Assembly (NCBI GenBank): GCA_951802425.1
Contig: OX637798.1
Coordinates: forward strand, 3,534,001 to 3,598,000
Source: Clavaria fumosa
Taxonomy: Eukaryota; Basidiomycota; Agaricomycetes; Agaricales; Clavariaceae
Reading direction: 5' to 3'
Length of the DNA: 64,000 nucleotides
How positions within the stretch are numbered: the stretch's first letter is position 1; each line of letters starts with the position of its first letter. Positions 32,743 to 43,211 of this stretch are shown here, piece by piece. A model generated the notes under the pieces. The model was given only the letters and a program-made list of their open reading frames with translations. It was not told the origin of the DNA and made no database searches. The translations under genes and the position numbers were made by a program.

Positions 32743-32954
32743 GAAAGCTCATACTTGAGCACAAGCCCACGCGGGAAATTTTTACAACTGAGGATGACCA
32801 CCTCCTCTTCAAGTACATAGCGACATATAACCCGTCGAAAGCGGGTCGGAAAGCTCATACTTGAGCACAAGCCCACGCGGGAAATTTTTACAACCGAGGA
32901 TGACCACCTCCTCTTCAAGTACATAGCGACATATAACCCGTCGAAAGCGGGTCG
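32743..32954 (+). repeat. Two tandem 106-bp copies
   Basis: The unit, from GAAAGCTCATACTTGAGC to GAAAGCGGGTCG, is present at 32743-32848 and again at 32849-32954. The only difference noticed is ACAACTGAG versus ACAACCGAG. It lies about 240 bp upstream of the secreted-protein start codon, so it could affect that promoter. It also contains short inverted words (ACCCGTCGAAAGCGGGT). Confidence 0.9.
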
Positions 32955-33000
32955 GGCGGGCAACGTCCTCTACCAAATACTTGTACAAGATGTGTGCCTT

Positions 33001-34150
33001 ATTGTGCTAGTAATGTATTGTTTCTTCGCGGATTTTACTCATGAAGACTCACACAGCGGAATCATCGATGGTCTTGGGCCAAGCGACACCCATGGCAATC
33101 CTAGCGAGAGAGATACGTCAAGCACTTGTCCTACTTTGATTATAAAATTTCAGAATGAGGAAGGGGATTTTTCCCAACGAGAATGATATCCGTGTACACC
33201 CAAAAGCCCAGTAATAAGAGGAGGAGGCCTTCTGACAGCTTGACCGCAAAGAAGCTGAAGCACACACCACCCATATCGACCGTCGATCCCTCCCCCACGG
33301 CCGCCGACGAGCAGGACGCCCCCCTGGCTTCTGCCCTTGTTATATCTGAATCGCCGGTTCCTTCTCACCACGAAATTAATATGCTCATGGTCTCACACCC
33401 TTCAACTTCCGGCGTTCAACGTCATCTTTCAGAAGTCCGCACCCATCATTTCACACTCAATTGTTGATGTCCAAGATCTAGTGAGAGGAAACGAGTCGCG
33501 CTCGGTCGTTCCAGACGTCGATATTCAAGAGCAGGAAAGCGATGAAGAGGAAGACGGAGAGGAGCAAGGTTTATATGGTGATATAGTCGATGAACCAGCT
33601 CAGATACACGATGCGATGACCGCAAGAAAGCAGCCAAAATCGTTGCCAAAGTATGTTGAAGGGCAATAACGCAGTATCCGCGGGGATGCGGGGCCTCAAA
33701 CGTAAGGACAGTGACGAAGAGTCAGACGAGTGGCCACCAAAGAGGGATATACGGCCCGTGGAAGCAAATCGAGGTTCAACTGACAGAGCAGAGCATCTAC
33801 CTTCACTCCCATCCGGAATTGTTGCCTCGCAGGAGCATAGCGTTCAGGGAAAAGGCAAGCCTCGACGACCTCTGCCGTCAGTTCTGCGCCCTCAGAACGG
33901 ACATATCTCGTTTGATATCCTGCCCTCGCGTGCGTCTCCGTCCAACATATCATTTGCCGATCAAAGCCTCGTTATGGATTTAGGCGTCAATGCCGCGTTG
34001 AAGCGCATGGCTAAGTACCACGGCTACACGAAGAAGCATGTACGAGAGATTTAGGCTCAATTGGGAGACCTAAACAAGACGGATCTGTTCCTGCAGCTAA
34101 GGAGGAAGGAGGAAGCTAAGAAAGTAAGCGAATTTTTAGCGGACTCTGAC
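33001..34150 (+). pseudogene. Decayed gene with a C-terminal block recalling Rap1-type domains
   Basis: Plus-strand coding-like blocks change frame several times: a first block with DSHSGIIDGLGPSDTHGN, a basic block with NKRRRPSDSLTAKKLKH, an acidic block with DIQEQESDEEEDGEEQG, a block with RGLKRKDSDEESDEWPPKRD, and a last block VNAALKRMAKYHGYTKKHVR. The last is followed by an in-frame TAG (34052-34054) and then GDLNKTDLFLQLRRKEEAKK in the same frame. The arrangement of a short helical block ending in TD--L--- after acidic and basic linkers recalls Rap1 C-terminal regions of telomere proteins, but this is a weak visual match. The nonsense codon and frame changes suggest a pseudogene, although unrecognised introns could explain some of them. 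Confidence 0.35.
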
Positions 34151-34552
34151 TTCGATCTGAGCGCTCGGAAAGTTCGACTTGGCTTCACCACTTGAAGCCT
34201 CTCCGGTTCTCGACGCAGGCCTCGCCCAATCAATCCAGCTTAAGGATGAACATTCTGTCTTCTGCATCAGACCCAGGCCCCACTACCCCAAAAAGGAAAA
34301 TTCTGCAACCTTTGTCCTCCACCATCAACTAGGTATTACATGATGTACTGGCCAGAATTTGTGTCTGAGCCCATGATACCTAGATTTGAGCTGCAGTGGA
34401 AATGAGAGCACCCTCTTCATGATTTTGTAATTTAATTACTGTAAAATAAAAGACATTCCTGGCCATAATGAAGGGAGAAGCAACAACGGTTGAGTACAAA
34501 GCGCAGAATTAACCTTTGAATCTTTTCCCTCCCTCCTCCTGAATTCCATTTG

Positions 34553-36123
34553 CTACGAAAGCACTTCCCACATTCCTAGTCCCGCAAACAAGCATCCCAG
34601 GCCAACTAGTAATCCAACATATGCTGCTGTGTGCACACCGATGTGAGGAAGTACCATTGGTGTGTGCAGCATCGACAGGAAAGCGTGCAATGCCAAGACT
34701 GCACAAAATGTGATCCAAAATGAGCTATTTGAGTTTATGCTGCCATGCTCGTGCTCATCCACACCACGCGATATGGGGGACCCTAGGTATGCGGAGGATG
34801 ATAGAAGCATCAGCCCAATGGACAACACAATAGAACTGATGCGCTGGAGGCAGGAGACAAATACGGGGATCCGCTAGAATAAGGGGAAGACTTGTATATT
34901 TAGTATGGCTATTCATGCAAAAGAAAACGATAAAGGACAACCCACAATAAATGGAACGCCATAGACTTGTTCTAGCTGCTCTCGCTCATTGAGTGCGATG
35001 AGATATTCGAGATCGCGGTCAACCTGTAAGCGCACAGCGTTCTCCGTCAAAGGGCGAAATGGCTCCGACAAGGGCGTCGCAGCAACATTGGCAGCTGGGG
35101 CATCAGTAGTGCCCGAGCATTCGGCGGCATTCGCCGATGGTCTCGCCCTCTTGAAGGCGTTTGTGCGTTGAGACGGTGTTGCACCAAACTGCTCGATCTC
35201 ATCTTCGACCGAAGACGAGCGTTTTCCGTTCCTGTCCGCCGCCGCTGCATAGGTCCCACTGTGGTCCTGCAGAATCTGATGCAGGTCTTCCTCAGGCACG
35301 AGCACGTCTCGGTACAGCGAGATCTGCTCATAGCCTTGCGCGATGCCCACAACGGACTCGGCGAGACACCACCCGAGAGCGATCCACCACACGCGGCGGA
35401 ATGCCCAGTCGCGCCATGTTGGCTGCGGGTGCAGCATGCGGCGCCGGATACCAAGCAAAGGGAGCGTCGCGAGTCGGAGGATGTTATGGAGCAGCACATG
35501 CGTTGCGGTCGACAGTGTTGTGGCGAGCGACACGGAGGGTAGTAGGGAAAAGACAGCGTGAGTAGGCTGACGGAGGAGGTGTGCGAGAGACCATAGACCC
35601 GCCGCAGTGAGTCCCTCCGGTAGGGGCGAGGGGAAGTACATGGGGTGGGGAGCGTGGGGTGTGGGGATTGGCAGGGCGAGTGCAGGGATGTAGGTGAGGA
35701 AGACGAAGGCGAGGAGTGTTGCGAGAGGTACGAAACTGTAAAGCAGGACTATCCGCCTGTACGAGCCTTGCCCGCCAGTTCAGGCAACGACAAGAGTAGA
35801 ATAGAAACCCACTGACCTCGATATAGTCCTTCTTGTTCCAGCTCCCAGTCCTGTTCCTCCTCAGTGATGACGCTATCGTTTTCTTCAAGCTCTTCCTCTG
35901 GCACACGCCGCAATAGACTCTCTGTTCGCATTCTCTCTGGGCTCTGGCTTAAGGGGGAGACCTCGTGCCCTCCATATGAGCGAGGAAAGGGCACGGACGA
36001 CGTACGCGGCACATCAGTATGCAATAAAGGTCGATCATCTCCCATAGCCACATTCTTGGAGTTTCGCCTTACCCAACCGTTTAGCGTCGCGGCGGTGGCA
36101 GAGATGACCCCTCCACGAGTCAT
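34553..36123 (-). CDS. Conserved fungal multi-pass membrane protein
   Basis: Three exons (36123-35817, 35766-34946, 34873-34553) give 482 residues, starting MTRGGVISATAATLNGW. A hydrophilic, acidic N-terminal region of about 100 residues (EEELEENDSVITEEEQDWE) precedes a first membrane segment (RRIVLLYSFVPLATLLAFVF, then LTYIPALALPIP). Further hydrophobic segments follow: GLTAAGLWSLAHLL, then VSLATTLSTATHVLLHN, and RRVWWIALGWCLAESVVGIA. A cytosolic-like linker with many Ser and acidic residues leads to ALNEREQLEQVYGVPF and two or three C-terminal segments (SSIVLSIGLMLLSSSAYLG, TFCAVLALHAFLSML, TAAYVGLLVGLGCLFAGLG). The FRRVWWxALGW motif recurs, as I recall, in uncharacterised fungal membrane proteins. 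No transport or enzyme motif is seen, so the role is unknown. Confidence 0.75.
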
Positions 36124-39016
36124 GGTTGGGTGTGTGTGCGTTTGCGCGGAGAACGAATGCAATAGGAACGTGAATCACAACGAGTCTTTAGAGGGCGCTC
36201 AGAGATGCAAAGTTGGGCCAACGATACAGTTCTTTGTAAAAAAAAAAGATACATGGACATGCATGACAGCTAGGGATGGCCAACCAACAGAACAACGGTC
36301 GAGACCAGCGCCTGACCTTCCGCAGTTCGCCGATACCGAAGCTATGGTGCTGAAGAAAATCAGCTGACAGAACGGCTGAGAAGATGTAAAAAGTTAGGTC
36401 AGGTATGCGATGCAGTTCAGCAAGCACCAGTGCCCGTCTTCTCACTGTACACTAGAAGACTGTGTAGGCAACGGCGCAATTCTGTCCGCCCATCGATAAC
36501 TTTCATCTCGACGAGGGATCTCTGTATTTGAAAAAGAACTTTTGAGCACTCACATCACGAATCCTTCATCATCCAGCTGGGGGTCATCTGACGGGCAATA
36601 TCATCAGCACATGTCCACGCAAAGATGGAAATTGGGATCAGACAAGGCTGAAAACAGAACTCCGTCTACATGGTAGAATTCGGAATGGTGCATGGTAAAA
36701 GTTCATCATTGGGGCTGAAAGGAAGAGGTAAACTTACAGGGAGAGATGGATGTGATGTGATGTCGGTTGTTGGCAGGCAGGGAAAAGTTTACAAGTTGAA
36801 GCTCCGCTCCAATTATTGACAAGCCGAGAAGTCGTGGCTGGCCGGAATGCATGGTGGAATCGCATCGTGGTGGAATCGCATCGTGTGTTGGACTGGAAGA
36901 TAAATGTAGAACGCGTCGTGAAGTTCCTTGATTTCTGCCGCACTTGCTCGCAATCACGAATTCTTGTCTGTTCCAATGTGCTCGTACAGGGAGCCGTAAC
37001 ACAACTGAGGCCACTGGATACGCGGCAGGTCATCTTATTATAGTAGTGATCGACGTTCTCGGAACATCTCAAGATTGATGCACCAATGATGGCTACAATG
37101 CCGTGATATGTACATCTCATATTGTCTCCCCGATACGTTTTACCAGCCTTTCCGCATTATTAAGAATATTTGAACTTGGTCCCCGAAGCAGAGCTTGGAT
37201 CGGTGAAGGAAAGAACCCGTTCAAAATGCAAGGTGGTAGTATGCAACCAAGCTATAGCAATCCCGGCTTGGGCAACATACTGCAACTGCACCGCAAAAAT
37301 TGAAATCGGCATCAGTTGGTTCCCATGCGAGTAGCAAAAATCACGCTCTCAATGTGCACTCTTAATTACAATCAGGACAAGTCTCGTCACCGCGTCTCGT
37401 GGTCTGCAGCACAGCAGCGGATAGATTGAATATTATGACGAGACACTACTCAATACGGGAAAGTAAGTCAAATGAAATTTGTATCAACTAAAAAAGATGC
37501 GAGAAAATTAGAACAAGCAATGGGGTGACAAAAGAGATAGCATGTGAAAAGATATTAAGTGGATTTGTGGCATTGTGGGTGAATGAGTAGAGATTGCGGG
37601 ATGGAGGACAAGCATATAGTAAAGGAAAAAAAATAAGTCGTGGGGTCCAGAATGCATAGACAACTGTTAATCACTTTTATGGCGGTATGAGGGGGTATGA
37701 TATACTTTAAGTGCAGAACAGAAGAATTATTGGCGAATATAAATGTTTAACGTGTTGGCAACTAATCGATATCCGGAGAGTCGAACATTCGAGGAATTAA
37801 GCAGTCGGAAGGATACAAATGGTGAACATTGCTTGAATGACTTATCGGCAAGCCGACGAATGTAAGGAGTGTGCCAGATGAGTGAGTGCGCCGAAAGGTT
37901 GTGAAGGTCACTAGCAAGCCCGCAGACTATTTCCTGAAACCCAAAAAGTTGAACTCAAGAGCTCAAGAGCTAGAAGAAAGTGAAGCCGCTCACCCCTTAG
38001 CGTCTACAGTTGCTGCATACTCTAGTGACGCGGGGCAGAAGGTGTTTATTTCCGCAACGAGGGTTGCATTGCCCGACTTGCTCTTGAGTCTGCTGCTTGC
38101 ACTTTGGGCAAATGACTGGTTGAATGACGCACATGCTGGATTGACAGGTTGTTGGAGAGACGACGAGACGATAGACCTTGACATATATATACTCGAGCCG
38201 TATAGCGGTATCCAAAGCATTCTGACGGGCGCCAGGACTGTGGTTGATCGGCCAGACGTTGGAACGGAACGCAGAAACAATAACAGCGGCTCCAACTGCC
38301 AGAGTATCTCTTCTTGCCCAGGATTTCTGGCGTGGCGACAAGCGGGACCCACTACCGCAACATCCGCGCGGCCAAGAACCATTTTCTCTTCAAAAGCGAT
38401 GCAACATATCCGAAACAGCCTCGGTCTAGACTCAGGCGGAGCGGTTGGAAAGACAGCGGAACCGCGCTCGGATGTGAGCTTGGGGTTGCTTGCCAATCAG
38501 GGCAACCCCTCGATCTACCCGTCAAAGCACCGCGCGGAAGTAGGTCACGTGATCCAACACGTTATCGACCTCGGTCGGGACCTCAGCATGCAGATCTAGA
38601 TGGTTGAGCATTCAGAGAGAAAGTGAGAATTCAATGCCTCATTCGTCTCCCTTCTTGCCTCTGCCCATTCGTGACCAAACCCCAGACAAGGAGAATTTCA
38701 TTTTCCAGGATCGTCGAGCCGCTGGTCTGGCAGAATCAAGCAACAGCCCTCAAGTGAGATCCCACCGCGACAGACACCGGTGCAAGCATGCCGCCATAAT
38801 TTCCACCCGTGAGGGAGTCGTCGAGTGCAGGAAATTTTCGATTAATGGACAATCCAGGCGACTGCCGACGCCGGGACGGGTTTTCGAAGAGGAATGTAGC
38901 GCATGAAATGCAGCGATGATAAGGCTGACTGACGTCTTGCCTTCCTGTCAAATCAGACGCCCTGCTAACAGAAGAAGCGCCGGATCAACCGGATCGATGA
39001 GAGGTTGTCCATCAAT
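36124..39016. other. Intergenic region with one doubtful ORF
   Basis: No supported gene. A plus-strand frame of 237 codons (37886-38599, begins MRRKVVKVTSKPADYF) has an internal hydrophobic stretch (PDLLLSLLLALWANDW). The minus strand of the same segment also has frames of 168 and 114 codons, one with several cysteines. Overlapping long frames on both strands with no recognisable domain make either assignment unsafe. The region 37300-37880 is AT-rich and gene-free. Confidence 0.4.
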
Positions 39017-40255
39017 ATGCCTCTTACCTCGACCCTCATCCCGACGAATTGGACCGCTTGCGTGGCAGGAGCCAACTACAACACAGGATGTTTCTACCTT
39101 CTAGTTAAAGGAGGACAAACGATGATCATGTTCACACATCCCGTTTACAGAGGCGACGCTCCCTTCGACTACCCTGGACTCCAGCGAATCACAAAAGATT
39201 TCGATGATGGGATGGAGCTCATCCAAGAGGTCATGGACGAACTCGAATTCGGTCGCTGGAGCTGGGCGTTTTTCGGGAAACAAGGCGATGGAACCGTGCG
39301 GCTACGTCATTATAGGCCCCCAACTATTGCCATACCGCGTCGCATTTGGACACACATAGTAAAGGAGGAGGAAATAGATGTCAAAGGCTGGACACACATC
39401 TGCGAGAGACACGGCTTGTGGAAGGGTAGGAATGTGGATCTTTTTATTGCGTGGGATGAAATATCCGCAATACGGGTCACAGGGTTGACGGAGGGACATC
39501 ACAAGCTGCAAGACTTAGACTTGACCTTCCAAGTCCTTGGACATGTCGAACGCCATGGAGAAGTAGTAGGTCTCATGACGGAATACGCACATGGCAGACG
39601 CGTCCAACTGGAAGATCGAACCCTCGTCTGGGATGCTGTTGCCAAACTATGTCACCGCCGCATTCTGTTGCATCTCCCCGATCCACTCTCGACCATCTAT
39701 ATAACTGATGGGAAAGTCCGATTTTTGGATACATTCAAAGTCGAGGATTTCAACTACAGTGACATGAGAAAGTTTTGGCGATTGTACAAGTCCGTTTACC
39801 TCCGGCCACTGACGGCAATGTTCGACCAAGTCGCACGGGAGGGCAACGTGCATCTGGTCCACCACCGTCCGACTGTGTACCAGGTCAAGTTCATTATGAA
39901 GAATCCACCGTTGTTGCGGTCCCCATCGCCAGAGCCCTCGGACAGGGAATTATTGTGGATAATTAAGTTCCGCATGGTCCGAGACGATACGGAAAGCGAT
40001 AGAGATAACTCTGCATCTCGGTCTCGCTCTATTCGGAGTCTTCGAAGGTCCTGCTCCCCATTTTATCTGGCTCCCGAATTTTCAAGCTACAGTGAAGGCA
40101 ACGACCGTGACGTTGACGACATGCCTCACACTCCACGACGCCTATCGGAAATCCGCGCTCGGCGTTCACGCTGGCCGGTCTCGAGACCTCATGCTGGTGT
40201 TCGCTCTCATAGTTATTCGGATTGCACGTCCGTCAGCGAAATCACAGCTGTCTGA
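39017..40255 (+). CDS. Uncharacterised protein with kinase-like motifs
   Basis: A single uninterrupted frame of 412 residues, starting at the first ATG (MPLTSTLIPTNWTACVAG), looks genuinely coding. The first part includes FTHPVYRGDAPFDYPGLQR. The central part (VVGLMTEYAHGRRVQLEDRT ... ILLHLPDPLSTIYITDGKVR ... FLDTFKVEDF) has the order of a protein-kinase hinge, catalytic-loop region and metal-binding segment, but without a clear HRD or DFG triad. If kinase-like, it would be a divergent pseudokinase of the type expanded in Agaricomycetes. The tail is rich in Ser and Arg (SASRSRSIRSLRRSCSP), possibly disordered. An N-terminal exon upstream of 39017 is possible. Function unknown. Confidence 0.55.
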   Translation: MPLTSTLIPTNWTACVAGANYNTGCFYLLVKGGQTMIMFTHPVYRGDAPFDYPGLQRITKDFDDGMELIQEVMDELEFGRWSWAFFGKQGDGTVRLRHYRPPTIAIPRRIWTHIVKEEEIDVKGWTHICERHGLWKGRNVDLFIAWDEISAIRVTGLTEGHHKLQDLDLTFQVLGHVERHGEVVGLMTEYAHGRRVQLEDRTLVWDAVAKLCHRRILLHLPDPLSTIYITDGKVRFLDTFKVEDFNYSDMRKFWRLYKSVYLRPLTAMFDQVAREGNVHLVHHRPTVYQVKFIMKNPPLLRSPSPEPSDRELLWIIKFRMVRDDTESDRDNSASRSRSIRSLRRSCSPFYLAPEFSSYSEGNDRDVDDMPHTPRRLSEIRARRSRWPVSRPHAGVRSHSYSDCTSVSEITAV

Positions 40256-41081
40256 AACAATGGTAAGTTTGCATTTATCTGGTGTAGCATTTGATATGAT
40301 ATGCATTTATTTTAATGTTTCCTCAGATCCCATAGGCGACCTCGCAATATTAACACCATACCGCTGACAGGAAAACTCGAGACGTAGTTCCAGGGCTCCC
40401 TGCTGCCCCCGATGTTGCGTGAGATCGAGCTCATGCGCGTTCATCGCGATATCCAACCTCTCGTTCCCTGGAAATCATGAACTCGGGGGAATATTGGTGA
40501 TACGAGGTGTCTAAGAAACTCCAGTATGAAGTAATCATGTTAATACGATCTCTCCACTGCCCGAGGCGACTCTGTCCTTCACTCTCATCAAGACGTACGT
40601 GCAGACGCATTGGGTCATCATGGGCTACAGTATGTCTTGTAGGCACTGTCGTGATTTCAAGGGGCATACGTTCTGCAAAACATTTCAAACCTCTGGACAT
40701 TTCTTTTGAGCTTTGAAGATAACACGGCGAACTGCGATACATGACTTGATGGATGTATTTGTGGCACATCGTTACGGTTCTACACCAGTATATTTGGCCC
40801 TCAGTGCGTATGGCCGCCATGCCACGTACAGCACGCTGTCCAGTCAAACGATCGTGGTCCTACAGCGAACTAAGATCCATTTCGCACTTGGCATCGCAAC
40901 TTATGTTGCTCCAGGGGTTGAAGTTTGGGGCCGCGAGAATCACCGGCAGTTAGCGTGAGTCAGGTGCTGCAATCATTTTCCCCAAGTGGACTGCGCACGC
41001 AAGCATTTGAACTGCTCTGCATCCTTGCAATCGCGAACGTTCCTACTGCGCGGAGAGGCCCATATCAACCGAGAGATCATC
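40256..41081. other. Intergenic region
   Basis: No supported gene. A minus-strand frame at 40847-40431 and plus-strand frames at 40713-40958 are unrecognisable and overlap each other. The stretch probably holds the 3' untranslated regions of the flanking genes, which converge here. Confidence 0.4.
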
Positions 41082-43062
41082 TCAAAACGCCAACTCATTG
41101 GCCATTTCGTAGTCGATCGGGACATCCCTTCTCTCCAGCCAGTTCGCATCGTCGCTACCCAGGTCCATACCCTTCCCGCAGTCTAGCCTTCGACGCGAGG
41201 GCAGCTCCTTGATTTCCACGAGTGGCGGTTTCCCTTCCTCCATTCTCCGCATGATGACGTAGTATTCGCCGTGCCAGCCGAGGAAGTCAAGCGAGGGCAC
41301 GGATGCGGCTATGTTTCTCGCGTTGAATTTCCACCCTTCCTTGTTCTTATAGTACATGAGAACAGGCCTTGGTCGGCGCTTGCTCACATTGAGTAGGTGG
41401 AGGAACGACAATGAGTGGAAGCGGCAGAAAAAGGGAGCAAATATATCCTTCCAAAGCAGATCGCATGGGTCTTGGAGTGATGATAGAACGATAAAAGGAC
41501 TCACCAGAGAGTGCTCACAGCTCGAGGTCGCGATATGCATGGCCGACATACTTTCAGGTATGCATTTCACTAGATGTCCTAGTGCTATGGGATTCAGGAT
41601 GCTGAACAAGGTACGGAGTACTCGTAATCCCTCCAGATCAGGAAGCAAGCTCAAGACAAGATCCCACGGACAAGCCCCTAAATCGAGCCTCCTTAGCTTC
41701 GGCCGCCGCTTCAAAAATTGAATCACACTCTGGTACAATCTCCGTTCGGTATCATGGCCCACGAGAACAAACCGGAAAGCCGCCAGATGCGGGAGACAGG
41801 TATGCTCGCCGTCGAACATATGATCGGACCCAAAGACAGCAGAGGCACTCTCAGGCTCCTCGAGTGTTCCGTGCAGCGTCAGGCTCTGTAGGTTCCTAGC
41901 GTGGGGAATACGCGCTAAGACAATGGGCGATATGCGAGTGTCCACCAGGTCGAGATGGGTGAGATGTTCTATCGTAACACTTTGAAATGCACGATCCCAA
42001 GAGTGAATTCGTGCGAGGGAAGCTCCAAGGCAAAGGTGTCGAAGACTGTGGGAGTTCTGATCAAGAACTGCTTGCACTTCCTCCATTTCGGCGAAGCCAT
42101 CGTCGTCCTCTGCGCGTAGGGTGAATTTACGGAGATTTCGGAATGCAGATACGCCGACGGCATCAAAATGCCATCCTCTGTCAAATAATGTGAACAGTGG
42201 TAAATGAGGGGGGAAGAATCAATGCTTACATTAGCCCTAAACTTCGGAGGTTCGGGTGACTGGAGAGCAGAGCCGTGACGAATTCAGCCTGCATTTCAGG
42301 ATATCCTATCCACTCAAAGTCCCGCAGCGCTTTGAAATCGGGAAGTACGGCACAAATTATTCCTGATGAGTTGCTTTAGGAAAGACGGAATATATGTATG
42401 CTAGGGGCTCACTCATCATCAGATCTAAAGGGAACCCTTCCTCGCGCGCCCAATGAAATCTTAACGTTTTGACTCGATTCGCAAAGACCGGGTCAGTTTT
42501 GACACGGTCTAGGACATCAAAACTTTTCATAGAGCTCTCCTGGTCTTCATGAAACCACAGATCGAGTGTTTGAAAGATGAGTCGGACTGCAATGTCCCTG
42601 TGGAAAGCAGAGACGAAGAGCCAATTTCTGAGGTGATATCGTGGAATGTGTCTCGCAATCCGTTCCCATACTTCTGGCGGAGCGCGGTGGAACGCCGGCT
42701 CTGACACAGCCGTTGGCGCACTGCAAGTACGTGTAGCTTGTTGCGATTGCAGTAGTAACCTCTCTCCAGCGGCCTTGCGTGCGCTGTCGCGGATGGCGTG
42801 GGCTTTGGCGATGTCCGATCGAGGCAAGCTCGGCGTGCGCAAGTAGACATCCAGTAAGCTGTCGACCTTATCCCCGTACCTTACAATCGCTGGGTGAGGG
42901 CAGCAGCAACGCGGAGGGAGCCTGACGGTCTCACTGTCCCTGGTCAATGAGATCCAATGCAAAATTGAGAAGGAAGTCAGCCTTGCGGGCCGGTGGGAGG
43001 GTCTGTATGGCCTCAACCACGGTTTTCGTCAGCTCATCTGAAGATGAGGCGGTGAGCGACAT
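41082..43062 (-). CDS. F-box/leucine-rich-repeat-like protein
   Basis: Four exons (43062-42935, 42879-42413, 42362-42230, 42177-41082) give 607 residues. After a helical N-terminus (DELTKTVVEAIQTLPPARK, then DIAKAHAIRDSARKAAGERL), an F-box-like segment reads APPEVWERIARHIPRYHLR, then NWLFVSAFHRDIAVRLIF. A series of leucine-rich repeat-like units follows: SFDVLDRVKTDPVFANRVK, LRSLGLIGWHFDAVGVSAFR, LTHLDLVDTRISPIVLARI, LRRLDLGACPWDLVLSLLPD. Such proteins are expected to be SCF ubiquitin-ligase receptors, with the repeats binding substrates. The frame is open upstream to 43170, but that position is GTG, and an in-frame stop lies shortly beyond, so the ATG at 43062 is chosen; an extra 5' exon cannot be excluded. 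It is divergent from NEO1, with 149 bp between start codons. Confidence 0.75.
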
Positions 43063-43211
43063 GTGTGCGAGGGCTGTGAAACGAAGCCAGCTCGGCGCGT
43101 GGATCCAATCGAGCTGCGCGCCGCCTGCGAATTTGGACTCTTGCCCGTCGTCGTCACCGTCGTCGCTCACACCGAGGGGGCAGCCCTATCCTGCTGCTCT
43201 AATCAGCGTCT
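43063..43211. promoter_or_regulatory. Short shared promoter between F-box gene and NEO1
   Basis: Only 149 bp separate the two divergent start codons. This interval must hold at least the 5' ends of both transcripts, so the core promoters either overlap here or extend into the opposite coding region. No TATA box is evident; there is a CGTCGTCGTCACCGTCGTCG stretch at about 43147-43166. Confidence 0.4.

Noticed and set aside
37886..38599. 237-codon plus-strand frame
   Set aside because: No domain, and long minus-strand frames occupy the same segment. I could not decide between strands, so it is noted only in the intergenic entry.
39005..40255. Kinase-like gene starting at 39005
   Set aside because: Position 39005 is a TTG codon; the first ATG of the frame is 39017.
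41082..43170. F-box/LRR gene starting at 43170, leaving a 41-bp divergent interval
   Set aside because: The codon at 43170 is GTG, not ATG. The first in-frame ATG is at 43062.
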